From positions 1,674,001-1,738,000 of the forward strand of contig NZ_CP022282.1 of NCBI RefSeq assembly GCF_002216065.1: DNA of 64,000 bases. Reading direction: 5' to 3'. Under the pieces are notes generated by a model that saw only the letters and a list, made by a program, of their open reading frames with translations, did not search any database and was not told where the DNA came from. This document shows positions 28,441 to 35,673 of this stretch, piece by piece. The stretch is from Chryseobacterium sp. T16E-39. Its GTDB lineage: Bacteria > Bacteroidota > Bacteroidia > Flavobacteriales > Weeksellaceae. The translations under genes were made by a program, and so were the position numbers. Positions within the stretch are counted from its first letter, which is position 1. Each line of letters starts with the position of its first letter.

Positions 28441-29148
28441 ATGACAATTGAAAGTATTTACCAATCCATTAAAAAATGGAGCGTATTGATTGACGCTTAT
28501 AAAAGCGGAAATGACGGGAGTGAATCTGAGATTCTAGGTTATTTAAATCAGGGAACTCATTTTTCTGTTTCGGGAAAAGAGATCAACCAATGGAAAATTA
28601 ATCTTGGAAGTTCAGATGATAAAAGGATTCATGCTTATCTGGGTATTGATGAGGGCCAGCTTAAGTTTTTCCTGATCGATTCTGAAAGTGATAAAACAGC
28701 TGATTTCTCTGGTATCATCGTCAAAGAATTCACCCGTGATTCACCTAATGTCACTGTACAAAACACCACCAACCTTGAAGTGGATCCTCCGATCACTTCA
28801 GAGTCGGCGATCAACCGTAACTTCCGATGGAATATGTATTGCACGACCTGGCTGAAAGCGCAGAAAACAGAACCTTTTGTCCAGGTGACTTCTATTCCTT
28901 TTGCAGATTATGAGCGATTGGGACTACAAGACAGTCAATCCTGTACGAGTTTCTTCGGACTGACCGATGATACAGAAAATGGAGCTTCGGTTTTTGCTTA
29001 TCATATTGAGATCATTACCGTGAAAAATTTAACGATCAATGAAATGAGTAAAACAGCGGAAAACTATTCCACTCCCCGACCTCCTTTTACTGCTGCTGAT
29101 CCCCTTGAAAACTACCAACTTTTGACCAAAAGCGGTGCTTTCTTATAA
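28441..29148 (+). CDS. Unknown protein leading the histidine kinase unit
   Basis: A 235-residue cytosolic protein of unknown family (MTIESIYQSIKKWSVLIDAY). It is hydrophilic, has no signal peptide, a mixed alpha/beta composition and the conserved-looking RNFRWNMYCTTWLK and SCTSFFGLTDD stretches. Its last 14 bp overlap the GTG start of the membrane protein, so the two are coupled. Position between RebB genes and the two-component genes suggests a signalling or structural role in the reb locus; there is no direct evidence. Confidence 0.6.
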   Translation: MTIESIYQSIKKWSVLIDAYKSGNDGSESEILGYLNQGTHFSVSGKEINQWKINLGSSDDKRIHAYLGIDEGQLKFFLIDSESDKTADFSGIIVKEFTRDSPNVTVQNTTNLEVDPPITSESAINRNFRWNMYCTTWLKAQKTEPFVQVTSIPFADYERLGLQDSQSCTSFFGLTDDTENGASVFAYHIEIITVKNLTINEMSKTAENYSTPRPPFTAADPLENYQLLTKSGAFL

Positions 29149-29778
29149 CAGCTTATCCCTCTATTTACAAGTGGTCATCAACCTGACTTTGCTCACAGGG
29201 TTGATCTTACTGGTCAGGAACGGGATAAAAACAATGGAGGTGATCATGCTATTCCTCTCTGGAGAATTCGCCCTGGAACTAACAGATCTGGTGGATCGGC
29301 TGCTGAAACTAAACACATTGAATACCTACAATTATGCATTAAGCCAGTTTTTGGGACTGGTAATGCTTACAGAGATCTACAGCCGGTATTTCCTCAAGGT
29401 TCCGGCTTTCGTGAAGTGGATCATTTATGGATATGCAATGATATTTCTGGTGATCAATATAATGGATATATACCACAGAGCACCCGTTACTTTTTATTCC
29501 AATATCATCAGCAGTATCATCATCTGTAGTTTTGCAGCAGCGTATTGTGTGAAAATACTGCAAAAGGGAAAGGTTGAGAAAAGCCTGTTTATCGTTAACA
29601 CCTTCGTCTTTCTTTTTTTTCTGTTGAATGCCTGATCTCCACCACTTTTAATTTCCTGATCACCAACCATCTGGATTGGGTAGCACCGATCTGGCTTTTC
29701 AGAGGGATTTTGTTGTGGTGCTTTTATCTCGCTTTTATTAATCTGGGATGTCGCAGTGGGAAAATCCGGGCTTGGTAG
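29135..29778 (+). CDS. Membrane protein with poly-T frameshift, coupled to histidine kinase
   Basis: Starts with GTG at 29135 and reads 166 residues of membrane helices to a stop at 29635. In the -1 frame from the T8 tract (29613-29620) the frame goes on for 52 more codons to a TAG at 29776, reading LISTTFNFLITNHLDW then WLFRGILLWCFYLAFINLG, which is again membrane-like. The shifted product would have 214 residues and six or seven helices. Its end overlaps the kinase start by 31 bp, as expected of a coupled sensor gene. Either the ribosome or polymerase slips on T8, or this is a phase-variable or broken gene, or a sequencing error. The kinase lacks a sensor domain, so this may be its input module. 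Confidence 0.65.
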
Positions 29779-30500
29779 TTGAATGGATATGGATTGGTAT
29801 AGGGCTATTTTTTTTAACGACACTATTGATCACAATATTGATCATCAACTATCTTCAAAGCATCAGAAAAAACAAACAGAAAGTCATGCAGCTGGTCCGC
29901 AACACCCAAACGGAATGTTGGGAAAATACATTACACCTGCAGGAGAGAGACCGGGAACGTCTGGCAGAAGAGCTTCATGATAACATCATCTCACACCTCA
30001 ACGTCATTCGCCTGAATATTAACCATAAAAATACAGAGGAACTGAATCTGGAGCTAAAAAAATCGATGCAGCAGATCCGGGAACTATCCCACAACCTGAC
30101 CCCTCCCGATCTGGGTGACATTGAACTAACGGATCTGATCGCAGATTATCTCGATCAGATCAGTAAGACAATTCACGTTGATTTCCGTCACATGATTGCA
30201 GACACCCTGATCAGCAGCCCTGTAAAATTAAATATCTTCAGGATCGTACAGGAACTGGTGACCAATATTTTAAAGCACGCCAATGCCACTAAAATAGATG
30301 TCTCCCTGAGAATATCCCTGGAATATCTGATGCTGACCATAGAAGATAATGGCAGTGGCTTTAAACAAGGAACCAGCCATCACGGAATCGGGTTGAGAAA
30401 CATCCAGTCGAGAGCACAGAAGATTCAGGCGGTTTATAAGCTGAAGTCGAAACCGGAGAAGGGGACGAAGTTTATTGCTTGTATGGTGATAGCGAGTTGA
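29748..30500 (+). CDS. NarL-family sensor histidine kinase
   Basis: A 250-residue kinase of the HisKA_3 group. One membrane helix at residues 10-33 is followed by a short coil and the phosphoacceptor His77 in RLAEELHDNII. The HATPase domain shows the N box (QELVTNILKHANAT, Asn172), G1 (EDNGSGF, from 199) and G2 (GIGLRNIQSRA). It has no periplasmic or PAS sensor of its own, so sensing probably depends on the membrane protein encoded upstream. The response regulator gene follows after a 220 bp repeat-rich gap. Confidence 0.9.
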   Translation: MSQWENPGLVVEWIWIGIGLFFLTTLLITILIINYLQSIRKNKQKVMQLVRNTQTECWENTLHLQERDRERLAEELHDNIISHLNVIRLNINHKNTEELNLELKKSMQQIRELSHNLTPPDLGDIELTDLIADYLDQISKTIHVDFRHMIADTLISSPVKLNIFRIVQELVTNILKHANATKIDVSLRISLEYLMLTIEDNGSGFKQGTSHHGIGLRNIQSRAQKIQAVYKLKSKPEKGTKFIACMVIAS

Positions 30501-30720
30501 AAGTTGAAAGTGGAGAGTGGAAAATGGGGTGCAAGGTGCAGGGTACGAGCGTTTGAGGGTTTTGGGGTTTGAGAGATGGAGTGAGAGATTAGGTGAGAAA
30601 ATGGAAATTAGGAAAAGGCAGAAAGGCAAATTGGCGAAAAGGCTTAGTGGCTAATGGGCAAATTTACGAATCGGCTATTCAGCGATTTCGCCTTCATAAA
30701 ATTTAAACTAAAAAATAAGA
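30501..30720. repeat. Low-complexity GTTGAAAGT-type repeats between kinase and regulator
   Basis: Right after the kinase stop the sequence consists of GTTGAAAGTTGAAAGTGGA-type units, GGTTTGAGAG-like repeats and GGCAAAAAGGC-like repeats without coding content. The same GTTGAAAATTGAAAGTGG motif recurs at 31402-31440 after the regulator gene. Confidence 0.6.
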
Positions 30721-31401
30721 ATGAAAAATTTAAAAATTAAATTGGGTATCGTAGATGATGACCTGTTATTTGTACAACTTTTAAAAAATTATATTGATCA
30801 GGATGAGCGGTATGAGGTGGTATTGACCTCAACAGGTGGACAGCATTTCCTGAATGAAACAGAGAGTGATTCACCAGATGTTTTGATATTGGATTTGAGA
30901 ATGGCGAATGGTGATGGGCTTGAAGTAATGGCTGCTTTGGCTCAGAAAGAAACGGAGACCAAAATCATTGTATTGTCTAGTTTTTACCGACGTTCTTTTA
31001 TGGGACAAATGTTGAAAATGGGAGCGGATGCTTTCCTGTCCAAAGAAATCGAACTGGAAGAGCTTTTGAACGTCATACATTCCGTATATCACCACGGACA
31101 TTATTTTTCAGACGAACAGGTTGAGGTGATGCGGGGACAGCTTTCCAATAAACTCCCTGAGTTTCATGCTTACTCCAAAGACGATCTTACGGAAAGGGAA
31201 ATTGATGTCCTTAAACTGGTTTGTCAGCAAATGAGCACCAAAGAGATTGCAGATCATTTATTCATCTCCCCAAAAACCGTAGAAACCCATAAAAGCAACC
31301 TGATGATCAAAACCTGCGTGAAAAATATGGCGGGACTGGTGATCTATGCAGTGCAGAATGGTATTGTGAATGCGGATGAGATTGTGTTGCTGGATAAGTA
31401 G
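30721..31401 (+). CDS. LuxR/NarL-type response regulator
   Basis: A 226-residue regulator. The receiver domain has acidic pocket residues in IVDDDLL (11-14) and phosphoacceptor Asp58 in VLILDLRM; the conserved Lys is in FLSKEIE. The C-terminal HTH reads LTEREIDVLKLVCQQMSTKE then IADHLFISPKTVETHKSNLM, the classical LuxR motif. It is the partner of the kinase just upstream. Within the reb locus it is the natural candidate to switch R-body genes, but its binding sites are not known. Confidence 0.92.
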   Translation: MKNLKIKLGIVDDDLLFVQLLKNYIDQDERYEVVLTSTGGQHFLNETESDSPDVLILDLRMANGDGLEVMAALAQKETETKIIVLSSFYRRSFMGQMLKMGADAFLSKEIELEELLNVIHSVYHHGHYFSDEQVEVMRGQLSNKLPEFHAYSKDDLTEREIDVLKLVCQQMSTKEIADHLFISPKTVETHKSNLMIKTCVKNMAGLVIYAVQNGIVNADEIVLLDK

Positions 31402-31475
31402 TTGAAAATTGAAAGTGGAAAGTTGAAAATGGAGAGTTGATAGTTGATAATTGAATATTGATTATTTATCACTGA

Positions 31476-31545
31476 TACTGAATAGAATACAAATTTATAT
31501 AGGTGTGTTTTTACCGGTGTATAAAATTTGTATTCTTTCTCAGTA
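31476..31545. other. Long hairpin between convergent genes
   Basis: TACTGAATAGAATACAAATT and its imperfect reverse complement (TTTGTATTCTTTCTCAGTA) form a stem of about 22 bp with a 25-base loop. It lies between the response regulator and the convergent 228-residue gene, so it may act as a bidirectional terminator, though no long T run follows. Confidence 0.5.
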
Positions 31546-31603
31546 TGGTCTGTTTTGAAAATTCATTCTGTAATTTCTCCTATGAAATTGGATTGCCGGA
31601 TGG

Positions 31604-32290
31604 CTAATTACTTATTTCTTCAACCTTATGCTTTATAGGGGGGAGATTATGATATCTCGTGTATGCTTCCAGATTAGCTCTTCCCATGTTCGGAAATATC
31701 CAACTTCCAAAAAGCTGATTAATAGAGGAAAAATTATTAGACCCGCCTCCTTTCATTATAACATAGGTATTTCCGTCTGTTTCATCTTTAAATTGAAGGC
31801 CAAGGTGCCCGCCACTAAAAAGGTGCCCTGGTTCAGCATGATTTAACATCGTCATATTCTCATCATCATGGTATGTCCTTACCGGGCCCCCAAATACTGC
31901 TGTAGTCACCTTATCATTGACTCTTCTTCCCATCAATATGCCATCTCCACCTCTCATAGCACCAGGTACGGTCTGACCTATATTATTCTTCGAGAATTCA
32001 AAGATCGTCCGTGCATTGTGCTGGGGAGTAGTAGGTCCGGCAAGTATTTTAAATGTAAAATCATGCCCGTCGTAACAGAAATTCCATTGCAAATATCTTC
32101 CAATGATTCTGAAAGGTTCCATAAAGGGTGACCCTACTCTTCCTCTAGGTGATAGTATCCGATCAACGAAACGAAGCTGAGGGGCATATTGTGCAAATCG
32201 TATGAAGTGTCTGTAAACAGGTTCTCTATTATCCCAACGAGGGCGCATAGCTCTTGTTACTAATACCACTCCATCTTTTAAAAATCCCAT
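31604..32290 (-). CDS. Unknown leaderless protein at the end of the reb array
   Basis: A 228-residue protein, MGFLKDGVVLVTRAMRPRWD. Basic, rich in Gly, Arg, Phe and aromatic residues, with GHLGLQFKDETDGNTYVIM and no signal peptide or membrane helix. No family is recognised. It follows the rebB array after a hairpin with a T run at 32336-32365, so it may have its own promoter or be expressed at low read-through. As a cytosolic, compact protein next to R-body genes it could be a cargo, but this is speculation. Confidence 0.6.
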   Translation of the reverse strand: MGFLKDGVVLVTRAMRPRWDNREPVYRHFIRFAQYAPQLRFVDRILSPRGRVGSPFMEPFRIIGRYLQWNFCYDGHDFTFKILAGPTTPQHNARTIFEFSKNNIGQTVPGAMRGGDGILMGRRVNDKVTTAVFGGPVRTYHDDENMTMLNHAEPGHLFSGGHLGLQFKDETDGNTYVIMKGGGSNNFSSINQLFGSWIFPNMGRANLEAYTRYHNLPPIKHKVEEISN

Positions 32291-32327
32291 ATTAATTTTG
32301 TTTTAGGTTATTAAGATTTATTATTTT

Positions 32328-32365
32328 AAAAAAAATCAGGGAGAAGTCAATAGCACTCTCCCTGA
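32328..32365 (-). terminator. Intrinsic terminator after the rebB array
   Basis: Read on the minus strand, TCAGGGAG pairs with CTCCCTGA around a 14-base loop and is followed by eight T residues (the plus-strand A run at 32328-32335). It separates the array from the 228-residue gene. Confidence 0.8.
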
Positions 32366-32393
32366 ACAATATAATTCTAAAAACACGCCTTTC

Positions 32394-32660
32394 TTAAGAT
32401 GGATTTAGCATCTTAGCGATAGAAATAGCATCTGCTACGGTATCTACGCTATAGATCTGCATCACGCCTTGTGTAGTCGCTGCCTGACCTAGAATATTTT
32501 GTTGATTTTGCGTATTTACCGCATTTTCAAACATGATCCCGGTAGAGTGCGCTGCTGTCTGATACACATTCCCTAAAGCAATAGCCGGAGCTTCTGCCAC
32601 TACTTTTACGTTGGACTGCGTTACAGCATCTGTGATTTGTTCATTAACTACTGTTGCCAT
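32394..32660 (-). CDS. RebB-family R-body protein, copy 5
   Basis: An 88-residue protein of the RebB (killing trait) family. It has MATVVNEQITDAVTQSNVKV, ALGNVYQTAAHSTGIMFENA, an NTQNQQNILGQAATTQGVMQ stretch and DTVADAISIAKML. It is almost identical to copies 3 and 4. In Caedibacter, RebA, RebB and RebD are the structural proteins of R-bodies, coiled ribbons that unroll into long needles. Membrane helices and signal peptides are absent, as expected of a cytosolic polymer subunit. The last array gene before a terminator. Confidence 0.9.
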   Translation of the reverse strand: MATVVNEQITDAVTQSNVKVVAEAPAIALGNVYQTAAHSTGIMFENAVNTQNQQNILGQAATTQGVMQIYSVDTVADAISIAKMLNPS

Positions 32661-32687
32661 AATGATTATTGTTATTAGATTTTAAAA

Positions 32688-32708
32688 ACGGCCGGACTTT
32701 CCGGCCGT
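32688..32708 (-). terminator. Hairpin between rebB copies 4 and 5
   Basis: ACGGCCGGA pairs with TCCGGCCGT around a 3-base loop; on the minus strand five T follow. It lies 27 bp upstream of copy 5's start and 38 bp past copy 4's stop. It could terminate or stabilise the copy 4 transcript. Confidence 0.7.
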
Positions 32709-32746
32709 GGTTTATTGTGTTTTCTGCGGTTTACAGAAATGAGTTA

Positions 32747-33016
32747 TTAAGACCCTGCGTTAAGCATTTGAGCAATAGAGATCGCATCTGCTACGGTATC
32801 CATGCTATAGATCTGCATTACCCCCTGGGTTGTTGCAGCCTGTCCTAAAATGTTTTGTTGGTTTTGGTTATTTACCGCATTTTCGAACATAATTCCTGTA
32901 GAGTGTGCCGCTGTCTGGTATACATTTCCTAAAGCGATTGCCGGAGCTTCTGCTACTACTTTTACGTTGGACTGCGTTACTGCGTCTGTAATTTGTTCAT
33001 TAACTACTGTTGCCAT
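32747..33016 (-). CDS. RebB-family R-body protein, copy 4
   Basis: An 89-residue RebB protein starting at the ATG at 33016 (MATVVNEQITDAV). The frame is open 16 codons further upstream, but those codons run through the hairpin spacer, and the ATG at 33016 matches the start of the sister copies. It differs from copy 5 at a few positions: NNQNQQN for NTQNQQN, MDTVADAISIAQ for VDTVADAISIAK, and NAGS at the end. Confidence 0.9.
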   Translation of the reverse strand: MATVVNEQITDAVTQSNVKVVAEAPAIALGNVYQTAAHSTGIMFENAVNNQNQQNILGQAATTQGVMQIYSMDTVADAISIAQMLNAGS

Positions 33017-33043
33017 AATGATTATTGTTATTAGATTTTTAAA

Positions 33044-33064
33044 ATGATCAGACGATCCGATCAT
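33044..33064 (-). other. Hairpin between rebB copies 3 and 4
   Basis: ATGATC and GATCAT flank AGACGATCC, forming a six bp stem. Weaker than its neighbours but at the same relative place, just upstream of copy 4's start and downstream of copy 3. Confidence 0.5.
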
Positions 33065-33085
33065 GGTTATTGATTTTTAAAAAAA

Positions 33086-33352
33086 TTAGCTTGGGTTAAG
33101 CATTTTTGCTATAGAAATTGCATCTGCTACGGTATCCATGCTATAGATCTGCATTACCCCTTGTGTTGTTGCAGCCTGTCCTAAAATGTTTTGTTGGTTT
33201 TGGTTATTTACCGCATTTTCGAACATGATCCCTGTAGAGTGTGCTGCTGTCTGGTATACATTTCCTAAAGCGATTGCCGGAGCTTCTGCCACTACTTTTA
33301 CGTTGGTTTGAGTTACTGCGTCTGTAATTTGTTCATTAACGACTGTTGCCAT
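33086..33352 (-). CDS. RebB-family R-body protein, copy 3
   Basis: An 88-residue RebB protein nearly identical to copies 4 and 5 (NVKVVAEAPAIALGNVYQTA, then MDTVADAISIAKMLNPS). It has TQTNVKV where copies 4 and 5 have TQSNVKV. The nucleotide similarity across copies 3-5 and the shared leader suggests recent tandem duplication. Structural subunit of a putative R-body. Confidence 0.9.
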   Translation of the reverse strand: MATVVNEQITDAVTQTNVKVVAEAPAIALGNVYQTAAHSTGIMFENAVNNQNQQNILGQAATTQGVMQIYSMDTVADAISIAKMLNPS

Positions 33353-33378
33353 ATTTTTAATTTTGATTAGGTTTTAAA

Positions 33379-33403
33379 TAACAACCGGATGATCCGGTTG
33401 TTA
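33379..33403 (-). terminator. Hairpin between rebB copies 2 and 3
   Basis: TAACAACCGGA pairs perfectly with TCCGGTTGTTA around TGA, 11 bp stem. On the minus strand it is followed by TTTAAAA. The stem sequence differs from the other spacers although the position is the same. Confidence 0.7.
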
Positions 33404-33436
33404 AAGATGAGGTCTTGCTTTACGCAATAGAATTTT

Positions 33437-33700
33437 TTAAGGATTCAGCATTTTCGCAATAGAAAGAGCATCCGAAATGGTATCTACACTGTAGAGCCTC
33501 ATAACTCCCTGCGTATTAGCCGCCTGTCCTAAAATGTTTTGTTGGTTCTGCGTATTTACCGCATTTTCAAACATAATTCCTGTTGAGTGAGCGGCAGTTT
33601 GATACACATTACCCATAGCCATTGCCGGAGCTTCTGCTACCACTTTTACATTGGTCTGGGTAACGGCATCTGTAATTTGTTCATTAACTACTGTTGCCAT
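33437..33700 (-). CDS. RebB-family R-body protein, copy 2
   Basis: An 87-residue RebB protein, more diverged: MAMGNVYQTA for IALGNVYQTA, then ANTQGVMRLYSVDTISDALS in place of ATTQGVMQIYSVDTVADAIS. The central HSTGIMFENAVNTQNQQN is kept. A different sequence inside a conserved array may give subunits with different polymer contacts, as RebA and RebB do in Caedibacter. Confidence 0.9.
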   Translation of the reverse strand: MATVVNEQITDAVTQTNVKVVAEAPAMAMGNVYQTAAHSTGIMFENAVNTQNQQNILGQAANTQGVMRLYSVDTISDALSIAKMLNP

Positions 33701-33783
33701 AATGATAATTGTTAATTAGAGTTTTCTTAACCTGATATTCCGGTCATGGTTATCGGTTTACTGCCGAAGCAGAAAGCAGGTTA

Positions 33784-34053
33784 TTAAGAATTAGGGTTTA
33801 ACATTCTTGCAATAGAGATCGCATCTGCTACAGTATCCAGGCTATAGATCTGCATTACTCCCTGAGTAGTCGCTGCCTGACCTAGAATGTTCTGTTGGTT
33901 TTGCGTGTTCACTGCATTTTCAAACATGATTCCCGTAGAGTGCGCTGCAGTCTGATAAACGTTTCCTAAAGCCATTGCAGGAGCTTCTCCTACTACTTTT
34001 ACATTCGATTGAGTTACTGCATCTGTAATTTGTGAATTAACTGTTGTTGCCAT
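33784..34053 (-). CDS. RebB-family R-body protein, copy 1
   Basis: An 89-residue RebB protein, first of the array: MATTVNSQITDAVTQSNVKV with VVGEAPAMALGNVYQ, HSTGIMFENAV and LDTVADAISIARMLNPNS. Its leader is distinct from that of copies 2, 4 and 5, consistent with being the promoter-proximal gene; the 864 bp gap upstream would hold the promoter. No signal peptide. Confidence 0.9.
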   Translation of the reverse strand: MATTVNSQITDAVTQSNVKVVGEAPAMALGNVYQTAAHSTGIMFENAVNTQNQQNILGQAATTQGVMQIYSLDTVADAISIARMLNPNS

Positions 34054-34232
34054 AATTGTAATTTGTTTTTTTTGAGATTTACATCCCGGTTAATAATTAT
34101 TTGATTGTTAAACTAGTTTTCTATTTTTTTTGATCTTAATGATCTTTTTTTATTTCTCGCAGATTGGCCAGATTAAGCAGGTTTTTTTTAAGAGGGCAGA
34201 GAGTAGCTTCGCTTATTAAGCTCGTGAAGAAT

Positions 34233-34436
34233 AACATAAAAATCAAAGATTTTTTTAAAACTTATGTGTACTTCCTATGCCGCATGCATTACTCTTAAAC
34301 TCACTAAAGTGTTCAAAAACTTTTGTGCCTTTTGTGGTTGGATCGACAAACGTTCTCGATACATTTTTCTCCTGAACTACGTTCGCAAGACTACATCCTG
34401 TATTACGAAAAACACTCGTACTGACGGATGATCACC
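34233..34436 (-). repeat. Dispersed repeat, family 1, copy C (inverted)
   Basis: The reverse complement reads GATCATCCGTCAGTACGAG, then ATGTATCGAGAACGTTTGT, CACTTTAGTGAGTTTAAGAG and ends in ATCTTTGATTTTTATG. It matches 3442-3650 along its length, about 31 kb away and in opposite orientation. Confidence 0.8.
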
Positions 34437-34611
34437 ATTCTTTTCTGGTTTAGTTTTTAGCATAATTATCCATGTCATCTGTTCAATCTGTGGAAAAATA
34501 AAATTGTATCTGCATTATCCGCAAAACCGGCAAGAATCAAAATTCTGTGTTGGCTTGATAAACACTTTTGCCACTAACCATCACGGGCGTTGTGTGTTTT
34601 ATATGTTACTT

Positions 34612-34755
34612 TTATTTTTTCTCGCGGATCAGGCGGACGGGCAGATAGTATATATATAAACGGTTGATCTTTTCATAAAAGGATGCGGTCCCTTCCTTGG
34701 TTTTTACCTCTATCTGAAAGAAACCATTCTTCTCCTGCAGGCTGTTGTAATCAGT
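34612..34755 (-). pseudogene. C-terminal gene remnant
   Basis: Minus-strand frame of 47 codons reading TDYNSLQEKNGFFQIEVKT, then KEGTASFYEKINRLYIYYLP and ending VRLIREKK. It looks like the well-formed C-terminus of a real protein, but the frame is closed upstream by a stop and has no start codon. Parent family not recognised. Confidence 0.35.
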
Positions 34756-34762
34756 TTACATT

Positions 34763-34921
34763 ATGAACGAGAGATTGCATTTCCACATGATTGTTTGCTC
34801 GTTTAGGGGGCACTTACAACATTCTAAAAGCTGGTGGAGGATGAAAAATTTTGACCTAATATATGTTGAGGGCACCAGCTTCTATTTCTACAGGGAAGAA
34901 AACCGCATCCGTACTAACTAG
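34763..34921 (+). other. Short ORF resembling part of a LytTR DNA-binding domain
   Basis: ATG-started frame of 52 residues. It includes MKNFDLIYVEGTSFYFYREE and ends NRIRTN, a pattern like the IxYIEgxxxYxxxxxxxxxxRT strand region of LytTR domains. Too short to be a complete regulator, so probably a remnant. The end overlaps tail to tail the gene at 34918-35160. Confidence 0.25.
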
Positions 34922-35160
34922 AAATTAAAACGTCCTTTTCTAAAATTCAACAGCTCTTTTTTTAATTTTCGGGAGCCCATTTTTTTTATTCCCATAACGG
35001 AATTGCTTAAGCCGATGAGGGAATCCCTGTGTTGATGAGATACGGACTGTTCATACATTAATCCGGTAGAGTGCGCATTCACCTGCATAGAAATTGCAGT
35101 GGGTACAGCAGGAGACATTCCTACAACTTCTAAATTGATTTCATTTTGATTGTGTACCAT
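34918..35160 (-). CDS. Diverged RebB-like protein
   Basis: An 80-residue protein. Its middle, VNAHSTGLMYEQSVSHQHRD, matches the HSTGIMFENAV core of RebB, but the C-terminus is replaced by a basic tail (KKMGSRKLKKELLNFRKGRF). The start MVHNQNEINLEVVGMSPAVP corresponds to the QTNVKVVAEAPA part of RebB. It may cap or anchor the polymer. It closes the upstream reb block and is preceded by the coiled-coil gene 27 bp away. Confidence 0.75.
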   Translation of the reverse strand: MVHNQNEINLEVVGMSPAVPTAISMQVNAHSTGLMYEQSVSHQHRDSLIGLSNSVMGIKKMGSRKLKKELLNFRKGRFNF

Positions 35161-35187
35161 AACTATTATTTTTTTTGGTTATTTTGA

Positions 35188-35619
35188 TTATTTACGCATG
35201 TTGGCAAATCTTGCCTGCAGCTTGCTCATTCTTTCTGCAATCTTCATTTCTTTTTCTTTTACCCTTCCTCTGGACGTTTCCTGAAGTTTTTGTAACTGTT
35301 CTTCGTAGGTCATTGCGACAGGATTACCTGCTGCAGGTACTGCTGCCTGATAAGCCTGCTGTTGTTTAACTGCTTCTTCCAGTTTTTCCAGCAACGGGGC
35401 CAGCGATTTCATCGTTTCTTTGGTCGCTTTGTCTTTGATATAATTGATGATTTCATCTTCGTGTCTGAGAACAAAGGGCAACACTTCATCTTCCACAATT
35501 TCTGGTTCGATGGTTTCAAAGGATTCTATGACTTCAACAGGTTCTATGACTTCAGGAATGGGCTCAGGAGCAGGTGTACGCGCAGGTCCAGAAACCCTGT
35601 GGTTTATTCTTCTTCGCAT
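35188..35619 (-). CDS. Reb-locus coiled-coil protein with acidic N-terminus
   Basis: A 143-residue protein. Basic start (MRRRINHRVSGPARTPAPEP), then a very acidic Pro/Glu/Val region to about residue 50, then helices with coiled-coil character (MKSLAPLLEKLEEAVKQQQ, and YEEQLQKLQETSRGRVKEKE to the end). No signal peptide. No family recognised. Conserved place within the operon suggests a scaffold or assembly protein of the R-body. Confidence 0.65.
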   Translation of the reverse strand: MRRRINHRVSGPARTPAPEPIPEVIEPVEVIESFETIEPEIVEDEVLPFVLRHEDEIINYIKDKATKETMKSLAPLLEKLEEAVKQQQAYQAAVPAAGNPVAMTYEEQLQKLQETSRGRVKEKEMKIAERMSKLQARFANMRK

Positions 35620-35673
35620 AGGTATAGTTTTTTGAGGGTGAGTAAAAGGAGATTGTCGTCGAACAGTATTCTC

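Larger units (their letters stand above)
34054..34917. other. 864 bp gap inside the reb locus
   Basis: Apart from the probable promoter of copy 1 next to 34053, the gap holds a family 1 dispersed repeat (34233-34436, inverted), TTTCTCGC/TCTGTGG motifs, and two short coding-like remnants (34612-34755 minus, 34763-34921 plus). It splits the reb genes into two blocks. Confidence 0.6.

Noticed and set aside
29748..31401. Kinase and regulator as members of a known Nar-type nitrate system
   Set aside because: No nitrate sensor domain or nitrate genes are near; only the NarL/HisKA_3 family type is supported.
32394..34053. Regularly spaced near-identical units, considered as a CRISPR-like or non-coding repeat array
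   Set aside because: The period is about 340 bp and each unit is an intact coding frame with a start and a stop; no short direct repeats with unique spacers and no cas genes.
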